This document shows positions 8,640 to 18,900 of a stretch of DNA of 64,000 nt, piece after piece. A program made the translations under genes and the position numbers. A model generated the notes under the pieces. That model had not been told where the DNA came from, searched no databases, and was given only the letters and a program-made list of their open reading frames with translations. Source of the stretch: Schizochytrium sp. TIO01 (lineage: Eukaryota; Sar; Bigyra; Thraustochytrida; Thraustochytriidae); contig SMSO01000032.1 in the NCBI GenBank assembly GCA_004764695.1, positions 5,910,668 to 5,974,667 on the forward strand, written 5' to 3'. Position 1 is the stretch's first letter; every line of letters begins with the position of its first letter.

Positions 8640-9914
8640 ATGCTGGAACTTCTTGGAATGTTCCTTGTAGGAATGTTGAACGCTGAAGTCGCATTCGCAA
8701 CAACTTATTTTGAAAATGATATGATTATGACGCAAACACAGCTAAGAGGAACGTATGGTTCAGAGACTCTCCAGAAGGTTCTCCAGAACGGTGAAATTTA
8801 CCTTGAACCCGAACTTACGGATAACTCTAGTCTTATTAATACACTTCTAGAAAATAATAATTTGAGTGCGGCTGTTGACATTTCGGCGTCTAGTAGATGG
8901 GCTTACCGCACAGATGACGGTCTACAGGCTATTGTTCCATATCATATTAATATGACGTATTTCGGAACAGGGACGCGTGATAAAATTACACAATACTTGA
9001 CAGAAATGGAGTCGCAAGTAGAATACGTGAAATTTGTTGCATGGGAGGAAGAAGGTAATAGTAATTACTATGAAGATTACGTTGATATAGTTGATTTAAA
9101 TGATGGCTGTGCGTCACGTGTTGGAAGAGTTGGGGGTCGTCAGGTTCTGACTCTTTCAAGTTCAGGTTGCATTTATCCTGGAACAGTCAAGCACGAAATG
9201 CTACATGCTATGGGTTTCTACCACGAACATTCCCGAGGCGATCGAGATGAATATGTTGTCATTCATTGGGATGATATTGAGTCTGGAGCAGAGGTAAATT
9301 TCGAGAAAAGAGCCGACAGGATTAACACACTTGGAACAGCATACGATCTAAATTCTGTGATGCATTATCATCGAACTGAATTCGCGGTAAGTAATGCTTC
9401 TATTACCGCTATTGATGATTTCTATAGAGATCTTGGCGCGAGTGATATAGCTCAGAGTGATATTAGGAGAGTGCAGTTGGTTTATCGTTGCGAAGAGACG
9501 CGTGATGATGCTGAATTTTGCGATCAAGAGTGCCCTTGTCCGGCCGGCCAATTCCCATGTTATAGTGATGACGACTGCGAATCAGGAACGCATTGCTTGA
9601 TAGAAAACCAAACATGTATGGTAGGAACATTTGCACCCACCATGCCTACTCCAGAGCCAACTTATTCACCGACGAATATCGGGGAAACTTATGCTCCTAC
9701 ACAGTCACCCACAACACGGAAACCTACCAATTATCCTACAGCGTATCCTACAGTGGCATCACCAGGTACTTCCGTCACGATAAGCATCGGTGGAAACTTT
9801 TTCCCCGAGGTGATTGGTTTCTTCAAAGACGCAACTCTTTCCAATGTGAACGGTAAACTTATAATTGTATTGATTATCATCACAACTGGACTCATTGTGA
9901 GTACATTGCGATAG
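8640..9914 (+). CDS. Membrane-anchored astacin-family (M12A) metalloprotease
   Basis: ATG at 8640 starts a short signal peptide (LELLGMFLVGMLNAEVAFA); the upstream TTG adds nothing. The catalytic domain carries the astacin zinc signature HExxHxxGFxHExxRxDRDxY (HEMLHAMGFYHEH at about 185-197) and the Met-turn SVMHY near 239-243. A propeptide-like segment (about 20-90) precedes the mature domain. After the catalytic domain come a cysteine-rich EGF-like segment (CDQECPCPAGQFPCYSDDDC), a PT-rich stalk (PTPEPTYSPT, TQSPTTRKPT) and a C-terminal hydrophobic helix (KLIIVLIIITTGLIV). So it is a type I membrane-anchored zinc endopeptidase facing outward. Candidate roles, inferred, are cell-wall or glycoprotein cleavage during entry or release. 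Astacins are common in animals and rare in viruses. Confidence 0.93.
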   Translation: MLELLGMFLVGMLNAEVAFATTYFENDMIMTQTQLRGTYGSETLQKVLQNGEIYLEPELTDNSSLINTLLENNNLSAAVDISASSRWAYRTDDGLQAIVPYHINMTYFGTGTRDKITQYLTEMESQVEYVKFVAWEEEGNSNYYEDYVDIVDLNDGCASRVGRVGGRQVLTLSSSGCIYPGTVKHEMLHAMGFYHEHSRGDRDEYVVIHWDDIESGAEVNFEKRADRINTLGTAYDLNSVMHYHRTEFAVSNASITAIDDFYRDLGASDIAQSDIRRVQLVYRCEETRDDAEFCDQECPCPAGQFPCYSDDDCESGTHCLIENQTCMVGTFAPTMPTPEPTYSPTNIGETYAPTQSPTTRKPTNYPTAYPTVASPGTSVTISIGGNFFPEVIGFFKDATLSNVNGKLIIVLIIITTGLIVSTLR

Positions 9915-9977
9915 CAATATCATCAATAAGTATAATTCATTTTAGTATCATTATTGATACAACTGCAAATACCCATC

Positions 9978-10907
9978 ATGAGCACAACTGAGCCCGATAC
10001 CCCAAGTGACTCTGGTGTTGATGATGACTCTGTTAATAAGTACCTCAAAGATCCGGAGCTGAAAAGAGTTTCCAAGGAAAAGAGCAGGAGGAAACTACAA
10101 AATTCATTTGCTAATATCTACGTGCAGTATAAAGAGTACAAGGATCGGGCAGAGTCTATCATGGAAAGGCAAAAGAAAGAAATTGACGAACTTAGACGAC
10201 TCGTTGAGATGCATTCAAGTAGTAGTAGTAGTAGTAGTAGTAATAGTAGCAATGACCGCAAAAGGGTCCGGGAATTAGAAGACCAACTGGCGCGCTCAAG
10301 AGCTGTGAGCTTGTCTAAGCGGCGTCAGGTGGGTCACAGGAAGCAGCGTCGAACGAATCTACAGGCTAAGATCAAGGTCACTGATAATGTAAATGAGCTA
10401 CAGGACATGCTTCAAGATTTCCTAAAGAAGACGTATCAAGTTCGTCTTGACGCGAATAAGACACCTACTGGGTACTCTACATCTGGAAGAAAGATCACTC
10501 CTCGCAACATGCTAACGGTTATTGGTCAAGATAATGATATTCTACCTGAGTTCAAGGAACGTTTTCGTGCCCTGCGCCAGTCTCAGTTGTATAAGGATAT
10601 TTTGCAACAAGACAACCAAAAGATGGATAACGATATTGCCCAGCGCACTTCAGATTTTCTGGATAACACTGCGAAGGATTATGACTCGGTGGCGGAAGAA
10701 TTTCCGTCAGACGAAGAAAGTGGGGATGGAGATTATCAGGAACAGACATCGGAATCGGAATCGGAATCAGAATCGGATGATGAAGACTATGATTCGGACG
10801 AAGAAGAGACTTCAAAAAAGCACAGGAAGCACAAGAAGCACAAGAAGCATAAGGATAGAATGAAAAATGGTAAGCGTAAGAAGTCTCGCAAGCATCATAG
10901 ACACTAA
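9978..10907 (+). CDS. Charged coiled-coil protein, hypothetical
   Basis: ATG at 9978 replaces an upstream TTG. Of 309 aa, residues about 30-75 are helical and charged (likely coiled coil). They are followed by a polyserine run encoded by an AGT microsatellite (about 10214-10248) and a basic segment rich in K/R. A more conserved-looking central block (about 140-210: NVNELQDMLQDFLKKTYQVR, then NMLTVIGQDNDILPEFKERF) follows. The C-terminal ~75 residues are first strongly acidic (SESESESESDDEDYDSDEEE) and then strongly basic and His-rich (KHRKHKKHKKHKD). A DNA- or RNA-associated or virion-core role fits this composition but is only inference. I do not recognise a family. Confidence 0.7.
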   Translation: MSTTEPDTPSDSGVDDDSVNKYLKDPELKRVSKEKSRRKLQNSFANIYVQYKEYKDRAESIMERQKKEIDELRRLVEMHSSSSSSSSSNSSNDRKRVRELEDQLARSRAVSLSKRRQVGHRKQRRTNLQAKIKVTDNVNELQDMLQDFLKKTYQVRLDANKTPTGYSTSGRKITPRNMLTVIGQDNDILPEFKERFRALRQSQLYKDILQQDNQKMDNDIAQRTSDFLDNTAKDYDSVAEEFPSDEESGDGDYQEQTSESESESESDDEDYDSDEEETSKKHRKHKKHKKHKDRMKNGKRKKSRKHHRH

Positions 10908-10996
10908 ATTTATTGAAATTATAAAATGTATAAGTTTAATTCTTAAGTGAAACTATTGTACTGTCAATTTCATTTTAAACCAATTAAGGATAAACT

Positions 10997-12166
10997 ATGG
11001 AGAGACTAATTCGTGCGATCCTAGAGAATAAGATTCCTTCGGGTAAAACTATCCCACAGCACTCACGAGAACAGCTTTTAAAGTATGTGCGATCGAAACA
11101 TGGAGTAGGTGAGCCCGAGAAGAAGACAATTATTTCATTTCTCTTGCAGGAATACATGGTAAGCACGGTGAAATCAATTGTCTCTATTGGGATCAAGACT
11201 CACCGTGGACTCTTGACTCGTTTCGATAAACTATGCCTTGAATGTATCATTGCGTTCGAAAGCGATCAAATCGTGCCTTTATATTTCCGCCCCCAAGTCA
11301 GCTTTTTTATGGAAACTTTGCACCGTGTCTATACTGGTTCTGGTAGTTCATATTTGGTCAATGTTCTTGAGTATCAACCATTTCATGAACTGTCAAAGAA
11401 GCCTGAAATCTTGGAAGAAATTTTACGCAATTACCCGAGTAAGTCCATTCTTCGTCTTACGGGTGCAGGGGCGTATTTAAAAAATGTCATCCTCCACGAA
11501 GGGTCTCCTGCAAGAATTGAGCGAATGGTAGAATATATTCTCATGGAATCATCTAACTTACACTCTAACTTGAAAGGTATCTGGGTCCTTAGTTTGCTAA
11601 ACCGCCGGGGCGACTTCAAGTTCTCAGATAAGTACCTAAGGTCAGTGATACGTGACAATACTAAATCTATTATTTTGAAAGAGTTGGATTACTATTGTCA
11701 AAGTCAACTTTTCGATGTTGATTTTGGCGCAGCCTTGGTTGTACATTGGTGGAAGCAGGTTGCTTACACTGAGAATAGGGATCGCAGGCAGGATTTGATT
11801 CGCAAAATAGACTCCGTTCTTTGTGTCAAAGCTATGCACGACCAAAGGAACACACTGAGTTTAGAGCATTACAGCGGTGGTGTGGTGGATAAAGTTGTTT
11901 TTGATGACTGCTTTAAGCAATACATGTCAAGATGGAGAACTAAGCGCGTACTCATGGCCAAAAAGATGAAAGATGAAAATAATCATCATAGAAGCATGGA
12001 AGACATCGTGACACAGATGTCCGTTGAACACCCACGCTGGTTTTTCACTGGTGTTCAAGACGCTTATCATGTTCCAGATGTTCGACAGGAAATCTTTTAT
12101 CTTGTGAGTAACTTTGAAGGTATGAGCAAAGTAACAGACCCAAAAGACATGGTACGTGTCATTTAG
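10997..12166 (+). CDS. Hypothetical protein, 389 aa
   Basis: Intronless frame with ATG at 10997, separated from the preceding gene by 89 AT-rich bases. The sequence is mixed alpha-helical and soluble, with no signal peptide, membrane segment, cysteine cluster or enzyme motif that I can identify. The N-terminus is basic (ENKIPSGKTIPQHSREQLLK). It is convergent with the methyltransferase-like gene, leaving only 27 bases between stops. Not recognised. Confidence 0.7.
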   Translation: MERLIRAILENKIPSGKTIPQHSREQLLKYVRSKHGVGEPEKKTIISFLLQEYMVSTVKSIVSIGIKTHRGLLTRFDKLCLECIIAFESDQIVPLYFRPQVSFFMETLHRVYTGSGSSYLVNVLEYQPFHELSKKPEILEEILRNYPSKSILRLTGAGAYLKNVILHEGSPARIERMVEYILMESSNLHSNLKGIWVLSLLNRRGDFKFSDKYLRSVIRDNTKSIILKELDYYCQSQLFDVDFGAALVVHWWKQVAYTENRDRRQDLIRKIDSVLCVKAMHDQRNTLSLEHYSGGVVDKVVFDDCFKQYMSRWRTKRVLMAKKMKDENNHHRSMEDIVTQMSVEHPRWFFTGVQDAYHVPDVRQEIFYLVSNFEGMSKVTDPKDMVRVI

Positions 12167-12193
12167 ATTGAACTATAATAAATAGAATTGTAA

Positions 12194-12784
12194 TTAGTCT
12201 AAGCTTCGATCCGGTAGTTTCATCATCAAGTCTCTTGGCAATTTCAAACCAAGACACACCCACGAAACATCAAAACTTGCTGCATAGTTACCTCGCCTTG
12301 TGGGTCGAGCGTATGGATCAACTGCGGGTCCGTGGGTGAGTGGGTCTAAAAAACGACACCTCTTACAATGAGCAATGATTTGTGGTTCAAGTGAGTACTT
12401 TTCTACTAGTTCATAAAAATAGCTTGTATAAATTGTTGCTGCGGGAAGAAGAATTGCAAACCGCCGAATTCCCAGCTTCTCAATAATGTGACGTATAACA
12501 TCATGCTTTCGACTGAAAGGCGGATTGGTAACTAAAACGAGAGATTTTCCCGGTGGACAATAAGGTACTGTGCTTTTGAAAAAATCTTCTGTGCCTACAT
12601 TATGAACAACGTGGAAACCGAAGGATTCCATCACTTGAGTACTAAAATTCGATCCTGGAAATGGCTCCCAGAGTACATCTCGTGAAGGGTCAAGGTGCTC
12701 CAGTGCCATCTTGAGGGCGGAGGGTGGTGTTTCATAGAGATCATTCTTAGATCGGTTTTGAATATCGCTTGTATACAATGACAT
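12194..12784 (-). CDS. DNA adenine methyltransferase-like protein (NPPF motif)
   Basis: ATG at 12784 is chosen over TTG at 12829. The 196-aa protein has an AdoMet-binding-type motif I (WEPFPGSNFS, about 39-48). About 40 residues further on it has NPPF (87-90) preceded by a hydrophobic strand (SLVLVT), the catalytic motif IV of DNA N6-adenine and N4-cytosine methyltransferases. The opening NDLYETPPSAL resembles a segment seen near the start of phage- and virus-type adenine methyltransferases. The predicted reaction is methyl transfer from S-adenosylmethionine to DNA. It is short for a complete MTase with target-recognition domain, so it may be a minimal or diverged enzyme. No cognate restriction endonuclease is adjacent. 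The ATG is preceded by an AT-rich ATTATA stretch rather than the AGCAAAACC motif. Confidence 0.72.
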   Translation of the reverse strand: MSLYTSDIQNRSKNDLYETPPSALKMALEHLDPSRDVLWEPFPGSNFSTQVMESFGFHVVHNVGTEDFFKSTVPYCPPGKSLVLVTNPPFSRKHDVIRHIIEKLGIRRFAILLPAATIYTSYFYELVEKYSLEPQIIAHCKRCRFLDPLTHGPAVDPYARPTRRGNYAASFDVSWVCLGLKLPRDLMMKLPDRSLD

Positions 12785-12854
12785 TATAATAGTAAAAAAA
12801 TAATTCTTTATGTTTTTAACCAACAACAATCATGTATTAGTTTATTGAGCTGAG

Positions 12855-13511
12855 TTATTCGCTGATCATACTACAATAGATCTTAGCAAATCGTTCACGC
12901 GATTGTACATCGGGAAATATGTTCATCCAATCGCTACAAATATAGTGTGACATGAATTGTCTTAGATATTCATAGAGAAAGGCCATAACAACCTTGACAC
13001 ACCAGATTGCCTGATAAGAATTGCCTTTCAATCTAGGAAGAATGACATTCACAAATGCGGCATTGAAGTACATACGTTGATGATCAGCCGATGCGTACAT
13101 CGAGGCGAAATTCATCTTGAGAGATGCAAGTGTGCAGCTTCTAGCAAATCTCTGCAAGAGAACGTTGGAATTGATAAAGTACCCAGTCAGGTTCTCGTTG
13201 AGTGCAGTAAACTTTTCAACATAACGTTGGAAACGAAACTTAGGATCACCAAAGTTTTTAAAAGCATGTACTACCTCATCAAAAGAGTTGAGTTGGAAAA
13301 GGGGTGGGCTGGTCGCTTGCTCGAGCTCCCCTACCGTCAAGCCATACGCTGTTATTGAATCGTCACTGAGATTTTCGTTCAAATCAAGAGCATGCTCACC
13401 AGTCTCGAAAATGGGATCGAGCTCGTAATCAGGCATTTTGGTAAGGAATTGTTTCAAATGTTCCACCTTGCTGTTATCTTTAGTATAATCACGAGTACTA
13501 TGAGTGGACAT
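12855..13511 (-). CDS. Hypothetical protein, helical orphan
   Basis: The frame is open to 13673, but its first 54 codons run through the upstream GTTTTGGTTTTG-type motifs and into a tandem-repeat unit. ATG at 13511 (MSTHSTRDY) is therefore the likely start, giving about 218 aa. The N-terminal 60 residues are acidic and probably flexible. The remainder looks all-helical, with aromatic-rich segments (FVNVILPRLKGNSYQAIWCV, MAFLYEYLRQFMSHYI). No known domain. It is one of many orphan genes in the window with a flexible N-terminus plus a ~150-200 aa helical domain. Confidence 0.65.
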   Translation of the reverse strand: MSTHSTRDYTKDNSKVEHLKQFLTKMPDYELDPIFETGEHALDLNENLSDDSITAYGLTVGELEQATSPPLFQLNSFDEVVHAFKNFGDPKFRFQRYVEKFTALNENLTGYFINSNVLLQRFARSCTLASLKMNFASMYASADHQRMYFNAAFVNVILPRLKGNSYQAIWCVKVVMAFLYEYLRQFMSHYICSDWMNIFPDVQSRERFAKIYCSMISE

Positions 13512-13535
13512 GGTGGACAAACAGACACAAAGGGT

Positions 13536-13592
13536 GCTTTGGTGCTTTGGTGTTTCGGTTTTGATGTTTCGGTTTTGATGTTTGGTTTTGCT
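13536..13592 (-). promoter_or_regulatory. Cluster of AAAACC(A/G)AAAC motifs
   Basis: Three to four imperfect copies on the minus strand (AGCAAAACCAAAC, TCAAAACCGAAAC twice) lie 25-80 bp upstream of the chosen ATG at 13511 and argue for that start. Confidence 0.55.
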
Positions 13593-13630
13593 CGCGCATC
13601 CTACGTTAGTGCAATAGGTATATGTCTGTG

Positions 13631-14164
13631 AAGTCAAGGAGAGTTGACTACTCATGTTCTTGGAAGCCATCAAAGCAACGTTCCGAGGAGTTCTAGAGCA
13701 GATAGTTTAGATCTTCGCGAAGTCACTATGAATTGACTACTCATGTTCTTGGAAGCCACCAAAGGAACATTCCGAGAAGTTCTAGAGCAGATAGTTTAGA
13801 TCTTCGCGAAGTCAAGGAGAGTTGACTACTCATGTTCTTGGAAGTCATCAAAGCAACGTTCCGAGGAGTTCTAGAGCAGATAGTTTAGATCTTCGCGAAG
13901 TCACTATGAATTGACTACTCATGTTCTTGGAAGCCACCAAAGGAACATTCCGAGAAGTTCTAGAGCAGATAGTTTAGATCTTCGCGAAGTCACTATGAGT
14001 TGACTACTCATGTTCTTGGAAGCCACCCAAGGAACATTCCGAGAAGTTCTACAGCAGATAGTTTAGATCTTCGCGAAGTCAAGGAGAGTTGACTACTCAT
14101 GTTCTTGGAAGCCATCAAAGCAACGTTCCGAGGAGTTCTAGAGCAGATAGTATAAAACTTCGCG
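13631..14164. repeat. 89-bp tandem array, six units
   Basis: Six consecutive units with exact 89-bp period (phase points 13631, 13720, 13809, 13898, 13987, 14076). Two variants occur in the order A-B-A-B-B'-A: A has AAGGAGAG and GCAACGTTCCGAGG, B has ACTATGAA and GGAACATTCCGAGAA. Each unit begins at a perfect palindrome CTTCGCGAAG (degenerate in the last) and contains TTCTTGGAA and GTTCTAGAGC. Spacers are not unique, so this is not CRISPR. Confidence 0.95.
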
Positions 14165-14218
14165 AAATTATGCGGATGTGAAAATATAACATCATAGACA
14201 TCTACCGGGCTATAGGCT

Positions 14219-14230
14219 TCAAAACCAAAA
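14219..14230 (+). promoter_or_regulatory. Upstream motif TCAAAACCAAAA
   Basis: Copy of the motif ending 4 bp before ATG 14235, one of the closest spacings in the window. Confidence 0.5.
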
Positions 14231-14234
14231 TAGA

Positions 14235-14735
14235 ATGGTGCCCCTGGAAATCCCCAATGACGATGATGTTGTTGCATTTAAAAGCCTCCTCGATGCAACG
14301 AGACACCATTTTTCCTCGAGACGAACCATTGAACGTGTTATTGAATGTTGTATCCGGCGTGGTATTGATTATGAATTTACTCTTCGTGTGATAAATGAAC
14401 AACTTCATTATTCGTACTTTGTAGAAAATGTGGTAAGAAACGTTCTTGGTCAGATGCTTATCAGCAGTTTCAACGAGATAGATTTGATGTTATTGGACAA
14501 TATATCAAATGCCAAGGGCAAGGAGAACTTCACCCTCGCGTGTATGGGTTTTTGCATGGCTCATGATTTGAGACGATTATTCGAATCAACTTATCCATCA
14601 CCCGTCACTACCTTCATGTTTGATGGGTCACACGTATGCTTTGCGCATCACTTGGTACAGATTTTATCGGAATCTGTCGATAGATTCCACGATGAAGAAG
14701 TTGCTAAACTCAAGTACTTTTTTGATGAAGAATAA
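14235..14735 (+). CDS. Hypothetical protein, 166 aa
   Basis: ATG at 14235 directly follows an AAAACCAAAA motif. The protein is soluble and helical, with an acidic N-terminus (EIPNDDDVVAF) and acidic C-terminus (FFDEE). Cysteines and histidines are scattered without a metal-binding pattern. Not recognised. It lies just after the 89-bp array on the opposite strand from its neighbours. Confidence 0.6.
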   Translation: MVPLEIPNDDDVVAFKSLLDATRHHFSSRRTIERVIECCIRRGIDYEFTLRVINEQLHYSYFVENVVRNVLGQMLISSFNEIDLMLLDNISNAKGKENFTLACMGFCMAHDLRRLFESTYPSPVTTFMFDGSHVCFAHHLVQILSESVDRFHDEEVAKLKYFFDEE

Positions 14736-14843
14736 AATATTTTTTTTCTCGTCTCTAAACTCCATTTAATATTCACTTGTGACTTCGCGCTATTCGCTTA
14801 CATTTTGATTGGATATGAAAATTATAATCCTTAGACTCCTCCT

Positions 14844-14998
14844 GGAAATTAGAAGTGAAAGATATTCAAGTTTTTTTTAGAAACGTTCATATTGATTGAT
14901 TGTTTAAATGTCATTGAGCCTTGAAATTACAAGTGAAAGATATTCAAGTTTTTTTAGAAACGTTAATATTGATTGATTGTTTAAATGCCATTGAGAAT
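14844..14998. repeat. 78-bp direct duplication over a gene 3' end
   Basis: Two copies of a 78-bp segment (AAGTGAAAGATATTCAAG, then GATTGATTGTTTAAATG). The second copy contains the last few codons and stop of the gene at 14981-15955, so the 3' end of that gene has been duplicated downstream of itself. The rest of 14736-14980 is AT-rich with no other feature seen. Confidence 0.8.
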
Positions 14999-15955
14999 GA
15001 GAAGAGATTCTTCTCTGTTCAGGGTGCATGCAATAGGCAATTTCATCAAGGGGGTGCGCTTGAGAAACGTTGAAAGATGACGCAATTGAGTATCCACCCA
15101 TTCTCGCACACTTCTCAAACTCCTCACGTTGACACCACTACCTTGCAGAAGAATAGAAGGTTCGCAATAAACCATTTTATGAACGGCGTGGGCGAGGTCA
15201 TCATCACACTGGGGTAGTGGAGAGTCGAGCAACTCTCGAAGAGAATCCGAAAAGGTTTGAGTGCGCTTCTCAACGCAAGCAACCTTTATTCCAAGATTTT
15301 CTTCAACGCGAGATAACAACTCTCTTTGGAATTGAGTAATCATGGTCAACGCCGTGTCATATTGACGAATATTAAACGGAGGTTGCTTTTTAAACGTCAC
15401 CTGACGCAATACAGCGCCAAATATGGACTGGAAAACCTCGCGTGTGATCCCAAAGTCTGGTTTGGGTAGCATGGGAGCAACGGCGTACACACGATACAAG
15501 GACAATGCGTATAAGTGCACCTCAGAGTATGTTGTAGAGGCCATGATGCGATAGCCATAACAATGATCCCACTGTGAGATGCATTCGAGGCTCGAGTATT
15601 TGTGCATGTGAGTAATATCAAAACCAGCAATGGCATCGTACCATGTAGCAATTTTTTTTGCCATCTTTTTGTTCTCTCGAAGTCGAACCCAAAGACTCTT
15701 CAAGAGTCGCTCAAGGGGTTTGACGAATAGCTTTTTGTGCAAATGCACAGGAATGATCGTAGGCCACGCACCCTTGACCATCTCGTAAATGGCACACACG
15801 TTGGTATTGAGAATCAGGTTCTCAAACGCATGTTTGCTTCCTGGTTTCATCAGTGTCCAACGCAGCGATTGACGTTCGTTCCCTAAGCTCGTATCATAGT
15901 GAACAAGGTCATCGAGTGTATTCACAACATGCCTTGGCCATTTCACATTGTACAT
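14981..15955 (-). CDS. Hypothetical protein, 324 aa
   Basis: ATG at 15955. Soluble, largely helical and basic, with no signal peptide, membrane segment or catalytic motif that I can recognise. Segments such as ILNTNVCAIYEMVKGAWPTI and EVHLYALSLYRVYAVAPML are consistent with a compact helical domain. It is 41 bp downstream of the large acidic gene on the same strand, so the two may be cotranscribed. The 3' end lies in a duplicated segment. Confidence 0.68.
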   Translation of the reverse strand: MYNVKWPRHVVNTLDDLVHYDTSLGNERQSLRWTLMKPGSKHAFENLILNTNVCAIYEMVKGAWPTIIPVHLHKKLFVKPLERLLKSLWVRLRENKKMAKKIATWYDAIAGFDITHMHKYSSLECISQWDHCYGYRIMASTTYSEVHLYALSLYRVYAVAPMLPKPDFGITREVFQSIFGAVLRQVTFKKQPPFNIRQYDTALTMITQFQRELLSRVEENLGIKVACVEKRTQTFSDSLRELLDSPLPQCDDDLAHAVHKMVYCEPSILLQGSGVNVRSLRSVREWVDTQLRHLSTFLKRTPLMKLPIACTLNREESLLILNGI

Positions 15956-15996
15956 CGTAGGAGTATAGTTGTTTGGATTACTTACTATTTAACTTT

Positions 15997-18900
15997 TTAT
16001 AGGTTGTAGGTTTTGGTTTTGGTTTCCTTGTCTGCTTTGCGGGCACCACGCTTCTTCTTTTTTGACTTTTTTCTAGAAGATTGACTTGATTTTCCAGAAT
16101 GGTTATTTTGGAAGTTCCCAGAAACTTCCTCTGTAACTTTCTGTTTCTTGGCATCGAGAGTTCTTCCAGATGTATATTCCTTGTTCCTACCCAACAGAGG
16201 TTCACCATCATCAGCTTTCCTTTTAGTCCCGGTGCTTACTTGAGAGGATGAAGATGCTTTCACGGGTTTCTTCGTAGGTTCAAAATCACTAGTACTACTG
16301 TTGTCTGAGTGCGCAGATCGTATGTCCCCTTGAGCACCATCCGAATCACTTCCCGATTCATCAGAATCAAGAATAATAACTTTTTTTTCACCAGTATTGG
16401 TATTAGACTCCTTTGTTTGTTGATGCTTAGAACCCTCTGGTATACAAAAAATATATTTCGTGTCGTCTGGGACCTCATACATGAGCATCTTAGTCACATT
16501 GAAAGCGAGACATGAAATAAATCCCCGAAAGACACATTTTTGAGCATACGAGGTACGCTGATCTGGAACTAACAGAGAATCATACATGTTCAGTGTGTTA
16601 TACGGTGCTCCCTCGTCACCTTGACCATGGCCAAATGTACTGAGCGCAGAAAGGAAGAGTGTTCCTACCCATTGAGATAGTACATCCTTTTTATCGCTTA
16701 ATGATTTCGGCCACGATTTCTTCTGAAGAGTCTCCATCTTTGTTTTTGATTCTTTGACTTCTGAGTGAGCATGTCTGTAGGGTGAAAGGTTCCTGCGAAC
16801 ATGTTTTGTGTGCAACCCCGCGAGATAAATGAGTGCCGTATTGATGCCAGATGTGACGTTTGGTGATTCCTCTAAGTACATCTTAATGTCATTTTCAATG
16901 TCTCCAAGAATAGCATCTCCATCATTGGGAAGGTTCAGAATTTGCCTAATTTTACGTAAGGCATCATTATATTGGCGTTCAATGAATTTGATCAACCTCT
17001 TGGCAATTTGAAGAGCATCTTCTGGGATGGCGCTGTCTTCACGAGTAGTATCCGATCGTTCCACTTGAAGTTCACTAGCCGGAGGTTGTTTTTTCCGCTC
17101 CTTCTCCTGATCCTGATCTTGTTCTTCCTCCTCTTCATCATCTCCGTCTTCGCCTTCTTTATAATCTCCGTCGTTGTCTTCCTCTTCATCTTCTTCTTCC
17201 TCTTCTCCGTCTTCATCTTCTTTATAATCTCCGTCGTTGTCTTCCTCTTCATCTTCTTCTTCCTCTTCTCCATCTTCGTCCTCCTCTTCATCATCTTCGT
17301 CCTCTTCGTCTTCGGTCAAAATATCGTCTTCTTTATGTGCGTATTTTGGGACCAGATATTTAGGTTCCTGATCAAAGAGAATTATATTATGACGAAATGA
17401 ACCTTTGATAGCCTGAACGAAGTCTTTGTACCTATTTGCTTGGCGATCAGTTAAATCTTGATTTGGAGTAGTGAAAATGGTGTTCCAGTCGAACAGGAGA
17501 GAAGCATTGTTTCTACTGTCAATGACATGGTCCGTAATATACGACGCGATGAAATCGATGGCAGACTGAAGGTCCGTGACGTTATCCAGATCTAAACCGT
17601 ACGGGGGGTGTTTGGTGTCTTCTGTAACTTGATCCATTTTTTCTCGATTTCCCACAACAGAGGCGGGCATCGAATCAATCGCATCAATTAAATAATAAAA
17701 CAGATTATTGTCCTCAAACACGCCATCTAAACACATCCGAATGAACTTATCAAAATCCTGACGAGTCATGTTCTGTGTTTTATGCAAATGCTCAAACAAG
17801 TCCTTACCGAGTTTAGGTGGTGGATACGACGATTTACTAACAATATCCAGGTACTCCTCGGCGAAAGTATAAGCAGCATGGCTCACCTTGTCACCACCGT
17901 ATCTTCTGTGGTTTGAAAACTCGAAAAAATCTTCGGAATCAACCGTCTCTTTAGGATACGGCGCCGTTGTGGTCTGAGTGGTTTGAGCTGTTTCTTGAGA
18001 GTTCACGGTGCGAACATTGTACGAGCTCTCCCTTGAAGGGTGTGCGATATTGTTCATAAATACATCACTAATGGCACTGATGAACATTCCAATAGCATCA
18101 CAATCGTTACCTGGACTCTCCAAGATGGAGTTCAACGCACCTGATGTAGAATCTACATCGTTAAGACTTTTTCCAAAGGCCAGGAAAGAACGTACGAAGT
18201 AACATTTCATTGCATTGAAGACTTCTTCAGGTCTCTGTACCCGTGGAACGCATGCAGGCAATGAATCAATGTAAGAAGCACTCTCCTCGTATGTCTTATC
18301 ATTACGACTTGCATGATTGTACTTTCCAGCGAGGAAACTGACCACCCTATCCCACACGATGGTGAAATGCTGACGAGCAAAGAACTTTTCAATTTGAGTA
18401 GAAATATTCCTGGATGCTTCATCGTGAGTCATGCTATTTCCTTTCCCCGTTAGATTTTGCAGGAACATCATGCCGATAGCCTCCATCTCGAAATCCTTGG
18501 ACTCTTTGATGAAATTCAGATACAACCGTGCTACATCCAACATCGGAGTTGTAGGGTCAACTGTGGCGGTGGTAGTATCACTAGTCTCCGTACGTGAGTT
18601 ATGAGCCAGTGGCTTACTTTCATCGTCACTATCATCATTATCCTCCACACCGGTCACAGGTTCATCCTCGATGTTCGAAATGTCCGGTACCTCAAAATAT
18701 AATTCTGAGTTGGGGTCAGTGAGGTTGTTCATGAAAGAACCCTCGATGGCAGCACTAAAATCTTGAAACCGACCGACTGCAGCTTGAGACCGACTGAAGT
18801 TGATCGGAAAAAGCTTTGATGCACAGAAGAAAGAAAAATTGGTCTGTGCAGAATGATCATATCGAGGAGTACGTGCAAACTCGATAAACGTAAAAGACAC

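Noticed and set aside
13631-14164. CRISPR array
   Set aside because: Units are complete 89-bp tandem copies with no unique spacers and no cas-like genes. The same applies to the arrays at 46265, 48213 and 56721.
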